A DNA stretch of 64,000 nt. Source: Anoplolepis gracilipes (Eukaryota; Arthropoda; Insecta; Hymenoptera; Formicidae). Positions 39,962 through 52,015 of the stretch are shown piece after piece; position 1 is the first letter of the stretch, and each line of letters begins with the position of its first letter. The notes beneath the pieces are model-generated. The model did not search any database. It saw only the letters and a program-made list of their open reading frames with translations, and was not told where the DNA came from. The position numbers were made by a program, and so were the translations under genes. Where the stretch lies: contig NC_132971.1 in the NCBI RefSeq assembly GCF_047496725.1, positions 5,878,501 to 5,942,500 of the forward strand, in the 5' to 3' direction.

Positions 39962-40171
39962 CTCGTCTTCCTGCCACTCGGCCATTTTTACGGCTCCTTT
40001 TTCAATTTGTTGTTTTTCCCTTTCAGCCTTTTCTGGACTGATAGTTGATGAAGTCCACTCTTCAGATGATTTAGATTTTTTTTCTGTAGTTTCTTTAGAT
40101 TTAGAGTTTTCAGCCATACTAGAGATCATAACAATCGAAACAATTAGCAAAGTTAGATATATCACCTTCAT
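39962..40171 (-). CDS. Small secreted Lys/Glu/Ser-rich protein, first coding exon
   Basis: Seventy codons from ATG at 40171 to the donor GACGAG|GTACGA. Residues 1-19 (MKVIYLTLLIVSIVMISSM) are a clear signal peptide. The rest is hydrophilic, rich in Lys, Glu and Ser, without Cys, and ends AVKMAEWQEDE. The intron phase is 0 and the frame past the donor is hydrophobic intronic sequence, so at least one further exon lies to the left. I do not recognise the family. The ATG at 40171 is preferred over an upstream in-frame one (MDTLFKFTA) because it gives a proper signal peptide and sits just downstream of a TATA box. Confidence 0.65.
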
Positions 40172-40239
40172 TGCTGTAAATTTAAATAAAGTATCCAAAG
40201 TTTAAGCTTTACGTCTATCACATCTTCACGTGATACCTA

Positions 40240-40247
40240 TATTTATA
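40240..40247 (-). promoter_or_regulatory. TATA box of the small secreted protein gene
   Basis: TATAAATA on the minus strand lies about 70 nt before the ATG at 40171. A start of transcription near 40215 would leave a 5'UTR of about 45 nt. An acceptor-like TTTACAG just before the ATG makes a spliced leader the alternative. Confidence 0.4.
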
Positions 40248-40741
40248 TTATAAAAATCGTGGCCAAAATGCTATAAACATTATCTAATCCAGAAAATTCT
40301 ACACTTTATTAGAACTTTATGTAACTTTATTTGAATATTTTTTTTAAGATTCATGATAAAGCAGTGTGTTTTAGTATTACTTTAGTAATAGCAAACAGTA
40401 TCATTGATCATAAAATTGCTTAAAGGAAATAAATACGATATTTTATGTATTTAGATATTCACGTAAAAAAATGTAAAACACGTTCCTACTATTTAAACTG
40501 TGTACAGTTAAATAACACATTAAAGTGTATTAAAAGAATTATTTTACTTCTAATCTAAGAGAAATGAAATGTCAGTCAATTATATTATTTCTTAGAATTT
40601 TAATTTCTAGAAAGAACATTTTTAATAATACAGACCTTTATTTAAAATTATTAAAAATGTCAAAGATAGTGAAACATAAATTATGATCTTAACATTGATA
40701 TGTAGTCAAGGTGATAATACTTCTAAGTGATTTTAAACAGA

Positions 40742-41125
40742 TTTTAGCTCATTATTTATTTAAAAAATTATTTATTAATTCAATTTGTAAAAACTGTATT
40801 AATTAACAAAAAATATATAAAAATAATGTAAAAATATAATAATTTAAGCTTCATCAAGCATGAATTTTACACTAGTTGCATACTTGCATTTAAAGCAATT
40901 TATTATAAACTTATATAATTATATTTTATTATAAACTTATATAATTTATTATAAACTTTATATATTTTATTGTATTGTACGTATGTAATATATGTATATA
41001 GTAGCATCAAGTTTTGTTACGTTAAATTTTTGGTTTAATTACTTTAATTGTTATTTATGCTGATACATATTATTTAGCTCATTGTTTACTTAAAAAATTA
41101 TTTATTAATTAAATTTATAAAGTAA
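40742..41125. repeat. Direct repeat of a ~50-bp block, 331 bp apart
   Basis: TTTAGCTCATTATTTATTTA at 40743 recurs at 41074 as TTTAGCTCATTGTTTACTTA. Both are followed by AAAAATTATTTATTAATT, which suggests an old tandem duplication. Confidence 0.6.
40896..40970. repeat. AT-rich tandem repeat, three units
   Basis: TTTATTATAAACTTATATAA repeated three times with small insertions. Confidence 0.75.
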
Positions 41126-42136
41126 ATTAAATACTTTAGTTTTAAATACTTAATAAATTATAAAATTAATACTATATTATAGTAATATATTGTAATATAT
41201 TGTACATCTGTAATATACCTATATAATATACTTATTTATATTACTCTTTTAAGCTTGTTTTTTTCATGTTAATAACAATATATATACATATTTTAAACAA
41301 TTACCTAGTTGAAAGATATAAATATTTTTAATTTTGATTAGATAAAAGAGCGCTTTCTCACATATCGAAGTTTGATTGTCATTCTAGGATCCCTTTAAAA
41401 ACGATCACGGTATGTGTACATATTTGTGATTATCAAGTAAGGATGATCAAAAAATAACTAAAGAGTAGTGACATTATATCAATTATTACGTCTGTTTCTA
41501 AATAATTTAATAAATTATTTTAATGATGTAGTAACTTATTTTAATTATACAGATTTTTAATGTATATCCACAACTGTTTTACTCTATAAAATAAACAGAT
41601 ATATAATTATTCTAAGATTAATAAACACAATGAATTTTATTCCACTATTACACTATTATTGACAATACAAAGATCTACATATCTAGTTACCTAGCAGCAC
41701 GTAACTCCGTCACTCTAACTCTCGTAAGGTTAACAACATCTTTAATAATAATAATATCTTGTGTTAATACTAACTTTGTATTCTATTACAAATGTACCTG
41801 CTCTTAATTAAAAAAAATAATTTTATTTATTTGTTCTTTTGACACTTAATTCTAAATGCCTTTATTTTCAATTATTTATAATTTATAAGAAATGATTAGA
41901 GATCTTAATCAATTTTTATATGTTAGAGGAAAAATTAATTTAAAACTGGTCATAGAATTTGCAACATTAAAAAAAAATAATATGTTTAGTAGAACCTACT
42001 CTAATGCGTATATTATACATACACAACACATTCTGTATTTTCTTTTTTTAGCTTTTGATATCCAATTTTGATGATAAGTATAAATTTTAATATTATAAAT
42101 TACTGAGATAATAAGAAGATAATCTATAATGTTTAC

Positions 42137-42290
42137 AAACAAGCAAATTAGAAAACTGAGCGATTAAAAGTCGATTTCGCAGAAAATAATTTTTGTGCAC
42201 TTATCAATTTCGCAGAAAAATTATTTTCTGCTAAAACGACGCACTAACATCCGCGTTTGACTCTTAATCGCTCAATTTTCTAATTTGTTT
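42137..42290. mobile_element. Palindromic MITE, family GAGCSATTAA, copy 2
   Basis: The left arm AAATTAGAAAACTGAGCGAT is answered by ATCGCTCAATTTTCTAATTT on the right. Inside, GCGATTTCGCAGAAAATAAT-like sequence is also repeated in inverse order. It shares GAGC-ATTAA-AGTC and AACGCGGATG with the element at 18399. Confidence 0.78.
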
Positions 42291-42299
42291 ATTATTATA

Positions 42300-42300
<1 letters not shown>

Positions 42301-42341
<41 letters not shown>
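42301..42341. repeat. (ATT)n microsatellite
   Basis: About 13 ATT units directly beside the MITE. Confidence 0.9.
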
Positions 42342-42613
42342 GCATCAAGATAATTTTGTGTATATTTATCAAAATTAAAATACTAAAATGCAAATATTTT
42401 GATGATTTATATAACATCAGAAAATGACTTAAAATATTCCACATTAATATTTTGAACTTTTTCATCGATGCATTTCCCTGAAATTCAATGTGTTTTGATT
42501 TTTAATAACTCGCTCGGTCGGCAAAGTGAACAGGTAGACGCGCGGTTATACGTCAAGGTAGCTAAAGAAAATAAGATAGAGAGAGAGTTTGAAAGTAGGT
42601 CTTAGTCGTTCAG

Positions 42614-42648
42614 TCAGTTGTCGTCTACGTGTCCGGACGATTGGTTAG
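42614..42648 (+). promoter_or_regulatory. Initiator plus DPE core promoter
   Basis: TCAGTT (A at 42616) matches the arthropod initiator. GGTTAG at 42643-42648 sits at +28 to +33 from that A and fits the downstream promoter element. No TATA box lies at -30. The resulting 5'UTR is about 37 nt. Confidence 0.5.
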
Positions 42649-42655
42649 CATAATG
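42616..42655 (+). CDS. Exon 1 of the Thr-rich protein gene (5'UTR plus start codon only)
   Basis: The sequence AGCATA-ATG is followed at once by GTGAGT. Exon 2 has no usable ATG before the hydrophobic core (its first Met is residue 7). Joining ATG to exon 2 gives an ideal signal peptide, so the one-codon exon is well supported, though not proven without cDNA. Confidence 0.65.
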
Positions 42656-43564
42656 GTGAGTTTTCGAGCATCGTCAAGTGAATGATGCATTTACTATACT
42701 GGAAAGGCATGAAATATTGTTAATTTTCGTGCATGAATTTGACATTATACATGTTGATTTGATATTTGTGCAATCTTTGCAATCGATGATATACGCATTG
42801 ATTACAAAAACTATTAAAAGTGATTTATATTGTGATAAATCAATTTAAAATTAAAATTGGAAAAGCGACTTTTCAAGCGTGAAGTGAAAATAAACGTTCT
42901 TTATTAACTTTAAAAGTTTGTATCCATGATATTGTAACATGGCGGATATTGTTTGCGTGCATTAAACATGATAATATAATTGAAGAAATTTCATTTAAAT
43001 TTGAATATTTGAAAAATGTCGTATAAATATAATTGTTGCAGAATTTTATAAATAATTATTGTATTTGTTTTTCTATGATTATTATATTGTATTTATATAA
43101 TAGTCGCCAAATATCATGCTAAATTTATATATACATTCGAGTTTTATCTTCGTATAAAAAAGTGATCATAAAACAGCCAGTATAACATTGTTACAATTAC
43201 TTAAATTCGATTTAAATGTTCTTTAGATTCTTATTAAATTATTAATATATAAATTTTAATACTTATATAAAATTATATAAAAAGTTGTTGCGTAAGCAAT
43301 GTGTCAAATCTTATTTTTTAATTTTAAACCATATTTGCTCTTTGATAATAATTAGTATATTATATATGGTTTCATCATTCAATACTTTCTTAATGTAACA
43401 TTATATATATAATGTTACATTAAGAAAGTATTGAATGATGAAACCATATATAATATACTAATTATTATCAAAGAGCAAATATGGTTTAAAATTAAAAAAT
43501 AAGATTTGACACATTATTATTATATATATAATGTTACATTAAGAAAGTATTGAATGATGAAACC

Positions 43565-43618
<54 letters not shown>

Positions 43619-46600
43619 TAACAATACATATTAACTATTAATTGTGTTCGATCTATTGCATTTTGCATCTATATCAATAAACATTATAATCTTTTGCTGA
43701 ATGAAAACTGGTATATATTTTTCAACATTGCATGACATCAGATTGTGAAAGTTAGCTTTTTCCGGTGACGTTTTTGCTACACGCTCGTTAAGCAAATTTT
43801 TTTATGTACATGTATTTGTGCTTATTTCTTAAGCATTCTTTGCGGAATTTTATGTTGGAAACTAGAACTGCAAAATAACGAAAATATTTATGATGAAAAA
43901 TCATTAACAGATTTGCAAAGATTGTTTTTCTATGGTAAGTATTTTTGTTTTGGAACCGCATTTTTTTCCGCTTTGAATCATACACCGTAACGATTGCTAT
44001 TTCCTGTTGAGATATCACAAGTTAACATACTATAATTATGGTAAATAGAAACTGTATCTATGCTTAATAATACGGTAAAATACAAAATCAAAGAATTTAG
44101 TTGCCGAATTTCTGTTATCATTGATTAGGCAGAAAATAATTTTATCTTCAAGAGTATTTATTGTTTAGATAATTACGCATTATTTTAATATTTTGTTACA
44201 TAAAATAAGCAGTATTGCTAGTATTGTGAAGTAATTGCTTGTTGAAAAAAAGCATGCTGTATCACGTAAGAGTAAAGTTATTACAATTATTATTATATTA
44301 TTATTTATATTATAATTTAGTATAATTTATAATTTATATTTTTAGTAAAGATTATTATGTGTATATAAATATAAAAAAATATCTGACTTTGTATTTCTTT
44401 GTATTCTTTAAATATATATATATTTATTTCAATTTTTAATAATTTTTATTAAGTACTTTATTAAAATTGTTAAATACTAAATTTAATAAGTTTATAATAA
44501 TTATTGCGAAAAGTTTATATTTCACTGATCACTTCGATTTTCACATACATTATAGTAAAGTTTTAAATCCCGTGCACTTTAAATCACGTTGCAGACTTTT
44601 CTCAGACATATTACTTCAAAATTTTCTAATTTTTAAATTTAAAAATAACATATCTGAAATATAATGTAGTTAAATAATTTGATTATCAGTTTTAATAACT
44701 TTAAACTTTTAGCATATTTTGTTTAAAAATGTTATTACTTTTAGTGTTATTGATGTATAATTTTACATGAATTTGCAATACTTCAGCGTTCACAAAAAAA
44801 TTTTGACAAAGAGATATGAATAACACATAATACAAAAAACTAAATATCAGGAATAAAAATACAATATTTTAAAAAGTACCGTATCTTAAAAACTAAAAAA
44901 ATCAATAACATAATTTATACATGATTCAGCATTTTATCAACTACAATATATATGATTATAATATGTGAAAATCAAAGTCATCGATGTAAAACATTTTACA
45001 CATTAAAAAATAATTACTATTATATTTACTAATTTACTAACCTTGAGATTTATTTAAAACTAATTGATAAATAGGAATTTGTGTAATAGTTAAAGTATAA
45101 TCTATGATAAGTCTTAACTATTTGTATATCCAATACTTTAAAAATTCAACATAAATCATCAATTCAAAGATTTCTATATAGATGCAAATTTATTTCCTCA
45201 GAAATAAGAAAGTTTTTGAACAAGAAGCTTCGTAGTATTACATCTTCTACAAAATTTATACCGAAAAGGAGCAAACCTATAATCAATCAGTGTTTATAAT
45301 TTGACCATGAATCTTTGTCTCCCCTTGGCTTATCAATCAAAGGAGGAACTCACCAACATCATTTTCTTTAATTAAATCATGTTTTTTTGAAAGTGATGCT
45401 AATATTACCGCAGTACAGTAATGACTAATTGTATTTGACTAATGTTTATGCGAATTTCGAATCCGATACGTAATATTAATGAAAACATAGAATTATGTAA
45501 ACAAAGTGTTTCCGTTTTTTACCAATGTAATTAGCGCTGAAGGTCTTAAAGTAGACCGAAAACGTTCGCTTTTATGTAGTTTGTATTTTTATATCTAAAA
45601 TAAATTCTTGCGCTCCAAGAACAGCGATTTGCTCTTATTAGCCATCATAATTGATCATTTTTATTGATTATTTCCTACATCTGATAAAATATAAACTATG
45701 CACCCATCATGAGTAAGATATTAAAATGAAAGGATACAGACTGTGAAAGTTAGTCAACTGTGCACTTTGACATTAGCGATCTATTCAACACTTATTTTGC
45801 AACTTCTGCTCATGAATATGAAAAGTATAACTGACATATATCTTTGACTTCTCCTTTGGCTTAATTGCGTAATCGCTGCTTACGTATTATTAAAGCAATT
45901 CTATCTAGTAAATTAACATGTATGATTTCTTATATCTAGGGCATCTACGTAAGTATCGCAAAAACATCTCTAAGAAAAGATGTAATTATATTGAATCAAA
46001 ATTATTTTTATTGTGTAATCGTGATAATAATATTATATACTATTTGCATTCAATATTATGTTATATAAATATATAAATCTTAAAATATGTAAATTAATTT
46101 TCTATTAATCTATATTATTCTATTAAAATATATTGTTGCGGAGCTGAACGTATGTTAAAAGATTATTAAATCAGTTGATATATCAGTTAGTTTTAAGTTT
46201 ATATTGTAATTATACTGAGAAACCATTAAACTATTAGATTCTAAACTATAAAATTTATATCTTAATCTTATATAATCTTAATCTTATATTCTTATCTTAA
46301 TTTTATATAATATTATGCTATAATTTCGTATTTGAAACTTATTGCAATTTTTTGTTTAAGTAATTTGAATAATAACTATAATAAACATTTCGTTCTTTTT
46401 GTTGCATAATTAGAATAATTGTTTTTTTTTAGATTGCATTATTGTGCATGCTGATCGTCTTTGGCTTAAGTCATGGCAATGATCTTCCATCAAAAATTGA
46501 AGTCGAGAATTCGATTAATCGAACGATTAACGAAGTCGAGAGATTAATTCGTCAGAATTCGACTTTACCTCAGCTCACTAAACATGAGATCGTCGACATT

Positions 46601-48634
46601 CTTTTAAACATAACAACATCCAAAACTTCAGAAACATTTCAAAATAAAGAGACAATGGAAAAAGCAAGAAAAATGTACGAAAGAGCGTTATTGGTAGTTT
46701 TACCATACAATGCAAAAGATGCGAAAGAAAATATAAATGATTTATATACCAAGCCACCGATAGTTCAAATAATTGCAGACTCTTCTTCTGATTCGAAAGA
46801 CTTCAATGTGTGGAAAAACGAAAAACTACAATTTAGCACACCCACGCAGGAAATGCAATTTGATGAAGAACCTCTTGAAAATTTGGTAGTGACACATGCC
46901 TCGGAGAAGGAAAATCCATCCGTGAAAATAGAATATAAGAATCACAGAGAAACATATTCAGAGGCGTATACAAAAACGCCGTTGAAGGAGACTTTGAAAT
47001 TTGATGAATCGGCACCAATTAAATTTAGCTTTAATCTGGATAACCTGGATGCTCTGCAAAGGGAACCAGCAATTACCGAAGTACCTGTTACTAGACAAGC
47101 AGTTTTTCAGGAAGAATCTTCATCAACCAAGAATAAAGAGATTCACATAGTATATAGTACAAGTGCAACAACGATGAGACCAATCGGGACAAGTCCTAAG
47201 AAAGAGAATACCTTGGCGATTAACTCAAAAGAATTACAAACAACACCTCCTCCTTTGAAGTACAATGAAAATGTTCTATCTGTTAATCAATGGCGTTATA
47301 ATGCACCAACAACTGCACAAAGTCTTACATCAACGAAAGATTCGCCTTTTAAAATATCATTAGAAGACGTTGTAGCACCAACTGTAATCAGTAAAATTAA
47401 GAACATTCCAGATATTTCGAAGATACCATTTGAAAAAATACAAATGGCGGATGCCAAGCAATCAACTTCCATCTATGTAACACCAACATCCTTTTCTTCT
47501 CCTTCTTCTTCTTCTGAAAATTTAAAATTCAATTCTACTTATAGTTTAAATTCTGGAGGATTTCGTAAAATCACAACGACAACAACTACGATGAGACCAG
47601 AGGTCATGGAATTGCTTGCCTCAATTGGACTTCGACCGGAAAATTCTACGAACGTGGAGGAAGTATTTAAAAATCAAGAAAGTCTGAAAAGCAAATCCGA
47701 GATTTTCAATAGTAATGGCTTTATTCCAACAATTTCTGGCCTAACGGCTGTTATACCCGATTCGCCCTCGATAATCGCTCAAAATACTTTCGAAAATCCT
47801 GTCTCAGAGCTTGGAAAAGGAATGAATAATCTGACGCCAGATGTACAGTTACTTTTTCAGCGATTTGGTCTGCAGACGTCCAATCTAGTGACAACTACAA
47901 CGTCCACGCCCAGGTCAACCGTAAATATAAATTCTTATACCAATTTCAAACCTTTGCCTATGTCTAAAGTAAGAAACGAAGATATGAAAGAGTTTTTGGC
48001 AAAGTTCGGCCTTGGTATCAGTGATAATAGACAGAAAAAAGCTATATCGGTATCGACGGAACGGCCATCGTTGATCGAGGTTGTTCCAGATAGCATGAGG
48101 CAAATTTTGGAGAATATAGGCCTCATCTCTCGCAAGGTATCGAAAACAACACCAAAAATAGAGGATATGGAACCGAAAAACACAACCAAGTTTCATGTAT
48201 TTAAACCTCACGAGGTACAAGTAAAGGACGAGAGACAGAAGATGAAAATCAACGAGCTGTTGGACATCATCAACAAATTAATTCAAGAGGGGAAGACAAA
48301 TACGAAGGATATGCAAAAGATAGCCGACGACCTGCTTTTAAACACGAAAACTTTAAAGGATGGTCCAGATCCGTTATATATAGACGAGATTATTAGAACT
48401 TATAATGAAGACGTAAAGAATGAAGTGAAAAGACAAAACCCAGAAGAAATTGTTGAGACAACCACTATTGGCGATGAAAATAGCACGACAACAACAACTA
48501 CCGGTATAAAAAGATTTATAATATCCATGTTGGGTACTTCGGAATCTTGGGTTAAACGGATTATTGAGGGTTTGACAAGGATCAGGCGCATGCTAATTAA
48601 TGTAGGGGATATGCTTAGGCAACCTTCCGATTAA
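42653..48634 (+). CDS. Secreted Thr-rich protein with four L..(F/I)GL repeats
   Basis: Exon 1 supplies only the ATG (42653-42655) before a GTGAGT donor. Exon 2 (46433-48634) opens after TTTTTTTTTAG with IALLCMLIVFGLSHG, completing a signal peptide. The total is 734 residues with no Cys-rich or transmembrane domain. The body is rich in Thr, Ser, Lys and Glu with poly-Thr tracts, as in mucin-like linkers. Four related segments occur at about residues 392 (VMELLASIGLRPE), 471 (DVQLLFQRFGLQ), 518 (DMKEFLAKFGLG) and 555 (SMRQILENIGLI). The end is basic (GLTRIRRMLINVGDMLRQ). I do not recognise the family. Function is unknown; an extracellular or matrix role is a guess from composition. Confidence 0.8.
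43299..43574. repeat. Perfect 217-bp palindrome plus partial third copy
   Basis: Two 105-nt arms read as exact reverse complements across a 7-nt AT centre (43299-43515). After a short gap, about 45 nt of the right arm (ATGTTACATTAAGAAAGTAT and onward) is repeated directly at 43530-43574 and runs into (TA)n. No coding capacity. Confidence 0.9.
43572..43617. repeat. (TA)n microsatellite
   Basis: About 22 TA units directly after the partial third copy of the palindrome arm. Confidence 0.9.
45525..45640 (+). mobile_element. Possible retroelement 3' end
   Basis: GCTGAAGGTCTTAAAGTAGA, then CCGAAAACGTTCGC, then AATAAATTCTTGCGCTCC. This resembles the tail of insect non-LTR elements (a short complementary GGTCT/AGACC stem, CGAAACGT, AATAAA). 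No coding part was found. Confidence 0.3.
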
Positions 48635-50139
48635 ATAGACTTATTCTGGAAGGTTGACTACATATCTACATATTTTTGCTATATCTCTCTTAGCATGACT
48701 TTTTTCGGCTACAAATTCTTCCGCTTCTATTTCAATTTTCGCTTTATATCTTATTTGTAAGTTTGAATCTGACTCCATATTACGAGAAAAAAATTTTATA
48801 TTAATTGAGCAGAGATATCAATAATATCAAAATGATATAAATTAACTGATTATTTAATATATTTTTACATAATTGAAATATATCATAGAAAATACGAAGC
48901 GAATTAGTAATGTTATATATATACTTTATATAAGTCATTATTAGCTGTCAATAATTATAGTGATTTAATTGTACGGCTTATTCCATATTTATATATTTTA
49001 AATTGACCAAAAATTTTACAATCTTAATGATGTAATAGATTTAATATAATAATAATATAACACATATATTTTTTTAAGAGTTGAAACAAACCATATATAA
49101 AGAAATTTGTAAATTAATTTATGAAATTTCAAATGAATTCTTCATATGTTGCTTTGCTTCCATTGAATAATGGTAAAACTTATTTAATTAAGTAATTAAA
49201 ATCAAATTGCGGAAAATTTGATGTCTTTATAATAAAATAAGAACTAAATAAAATGATATACTGTCACGTAACGCTCCATAAATTTCGATTTGTTTTGGCA
49301 TGCAATTTATCTCTAAACAATGTTCCTTACAAGTTTTTGGCACGCCGACTTTTTCTTATGCGCATATATGTATATTACTGTCAGCTAAGTAACTTTCATC
49401 TTACATTTTTTGCCCTCGAAGCATGAATGTTATTGCACGTGCTGGATGCATGTAGTTATACACAAACCGGTTTGTAATTCGGACGATCTTATCATCATGA
49501 GTACTATTTGTGTTTAATATTTAATTAAACAAAACTTTTAATTTGCTTTACTCTTGAAATATATATATATATATACAATTTCTTTTTTAAAAACATTGAT
49601 GCTATAAATTAAATTGTGGAGAAAACACTGTAGAAAGTTTTCTTTTTTGAAATTTAATATTATTTGCAAATCTTATATTATTTTTAATTTTAATATTGAT
49701 TATTTTTATTGTTAATTTCTTAAGTTTTTTTATTAAAAATTAATATATTTTTAAAAAACTTTTCTAAAAGAAATAAGAAACTTCCTAAGTATATAAATAC
49801 TATATAAAAAATTATTTTTAAAAATTACTCAAATCTGTGGATATGACAAATAACAGTTTAAAAAAAACAATTGTTATAATATTCAAAAATTTACTTTTTA
49901 AGATGAGATCGATGCATCCAGCAAAATAATTCAATGTGTGTGCAATTAACTTTAAATGAGTTATGATTTTTTAAATTATGCTTGTCTCAGATTTATATTG
50001 ACAGTCACAAAATTTATTACAGTTTTCAATAATGTTTTTAATCAGTTTTCATATATTTATTATGAAGCATGTCAAAATTATTTGCAAAATAAAATGTGCA
50101 AAATATCAAACAGCACTTTGTTACGGATCTTGTCGGCAG
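48635..50139 (+). other. Non-coding stretch between the main stop and the possible 3' exon
   Basis: AT-rich; it would be 3'UTR or intron depending on isoform. A (TA)n run lies at about 49558-49576. No clear poly(A) signal lies close to the stop at 48634. Confidence 0.5.
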
Positions 50140-50480
50140 AATCTACAGATGTTTCCTCGACGAGCTCAACGACGATGACCACACCGATAACATCAGATTC
50201 CGCAAAGAATGGCTCAGTTTTACTGGATACATTGGTATTACCCGATTCAATGTCATCGACATCCACAAGTGCAAATCTTGTGGCGTTAGAAGAATCCTTT
50301 GGTGGTACCACACGTGCACCAGATCCCGTTTTACCAACTAAGCGAAGAAGCGGTTTATATTTTCTGGTTGATTGGAATAGCTTCCTCGAAGTTGGTGATG
50401 ACGACAGAGAAAAAGTGAATTTAAGATTTCAACCAAAAGTGGGCGACAGAACAAGATTTCTACCAGTTAGAATACCGTAA
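50140..50480 (+). CDS. Possible alternative 3' exon or separate small gene: Ser/Thr-rich then RRSGLYFLVDWNSFLEVG
   Basis: From the acceptor TTGTCGGCAG (ending 50139) the frame gives ESTDVSSTSSTTMTTP, a Ser/Thr linker, KRRSGLYFLVDWNSFLEVG and VNLRFQPKVGDRTRFLPVRIP before TAA at 50478-50480. The compact, charged ending looks like conserved protein. A phase-1 donor in the upstream gene at 48503 (ACCG|GTATAA) would join it in frame and continue its poly-Thr tract. That would give a protein of about 805 residues with a different C-terminus. It could instead be an exon of an unrelated gene. There is no start or signal peptide of its own. Confidence 0.5.
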
Positions 50481-52015
50481 TTTATGAAGAACAATTTTAT
50501 ATTACATAAAATAATTTTATACTACATAAAACTATTTCTCTGGTGTAAATGTTAATTTAATCCGCAAATTTTAATATTTGTACTCATATTTTAGAGGCTT
50601 AAAATATTTAATATATGTATATATATTCTTATCATTTTTTTATTTCATCATTTTTTATACATAATTTACAATTCTTCAATATTTAATATATTTCTAAATA
50701 TATATTCTAAATAAGTTTGAAAAAATTGAACTATATATGTTTTCTTAATTTAATATTTCTTTAGACTTTTGCGGTTTTACTAAAATTATTATAATTAAAA
50801 AATTATATACTCAGGATATTTAAATCTTTTTTCTAATTTAATGTGCATCTGCTTTATTTATAAATTAATTGAAATATTATATTATATAACAATATATGAT
50901 ACATGTTAGATAAATTTTGAAAAATTTATAGTATCTGCATAAGAATTTCGATTCTACTTCAACTTTTTGTATATATAATATACATGTGAAGGCTGTAAAA
51001 AAATGGTAAATTATAAAATAAACTTAATTTAGTTATAAATAAATGCGTTCACGTTATTGACATTAGTAATTTTAATAAAAATATATGTAAAAAGTATAAT
51101 AAATAACATAATAATAAGCACAATATTGCGTAGATAAAATTTAAATATAAGTTAAAATTAATTAAATATTAAATTTTAAGAAACGTTTATAGAAAACGTA
51201 TATACAATCTTCTTATATTGAAAGAGAGTACACAAGATATGATAGTATCTCGCACAGAGTAACTACGGGGGATCGTGTATATATGTACAATAAATGTGCG
51301 AGCTGCTATGTGCTAAGAATAGTTTAGATTATCAATAATGCACACCTAGATCAACGGTATTTGTAATAGACTTGTATGATTAATAGTTTATGTTCATATT
51401 ATATCACAAAAGTGTTTTATTTTTGATCTACTTCATAAACTAAGGTATTACAATGCAAAGTCCTAATAAAAAAGTCCCTATATAAAAGTTTTTTATCTAA
51501 AAAACATCTTAGTCACATTATTAAAAAAAAATTTCTTTAAACCTTTAACACATGTCACATATTGTACTATAATTATAATATAGATAAATGACAAAATACA
51601 TTAAAATAGCTCTTCCTTTTACAATTTTATCTGTAAATTTTTTAAAATTGATGTAATACAAAAGCAATTTGAAAATCAGAATTATATTTAGCATAAAAAA
51701 ATTACGGGAAGTAATTATCCTTATTTTTTGTATTTTTTAAAAATTATATTTTATTAATAAAATTATAATTTAGAGAGAACATTAATAATTATTATAATTA
51801 TTATTAATCATAGCATAACAAATAAGTTAGAAAATACAATATCTTAATTTATTTAATTTTAAAGTAAAATTGTTGTAAACGTTCAATTAACTCGAAGAAT
51901 GTTCGATTTTAGATGTCATTGGCTCAATGAATGATCAAAATATTATTGGTCGTATGAAGATATTTACAAGGTATCCAGAGTGAGAATTCACAGTCAAGTG
52001 TCAGTACATTCCAGA
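50481..52015. other. Intergenic region upstream of the large secreted protein gene
   Basis: AT-rich, no ORF of note. Just before the gene, GATATTTACAAGG (about 51957) lies roughly 30 nt upstream of TTCACAGTCAAG and TCAGTACATT. These could be a weak TATA-like element and initiators. Confidence 0.5.

Larger units (their letters stand above)
40248..42609. other. Intergenic region with old duplication and one MITE
   Basis: No genes seen. It contains triplicated TTATTATAAACTTATATAA near 40.9 kb, a 50-bp block repeated at 40742 and 41073, the MITE at 42137 and an (ATT)n tract. Confidence 0.6.
42656..46432 (+). other. Intron 1 of the Thr-rich protein gene
   Basis: 3777 nt. It contains a perfect 217-bp palindrome with a third partial copy and a (TA)n tract (43299-43617). 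It also contains a possible retroelement 3' end near 45520-45610. The intron is otherwise AT-rich. Confidence 0.65.

Noticed and set aside
47915..48220. Minus-strand ORFs opposite the Thr-rich protein
   Set aside because: Antisense shadows of the long plus-strand exon.
51980..52015. Upstream extension of the large gene to 51980
   Set aside because: It begins with GTG, which is not a likely eukaryotic start. The ATG at 52016 gives a better signal peptide.
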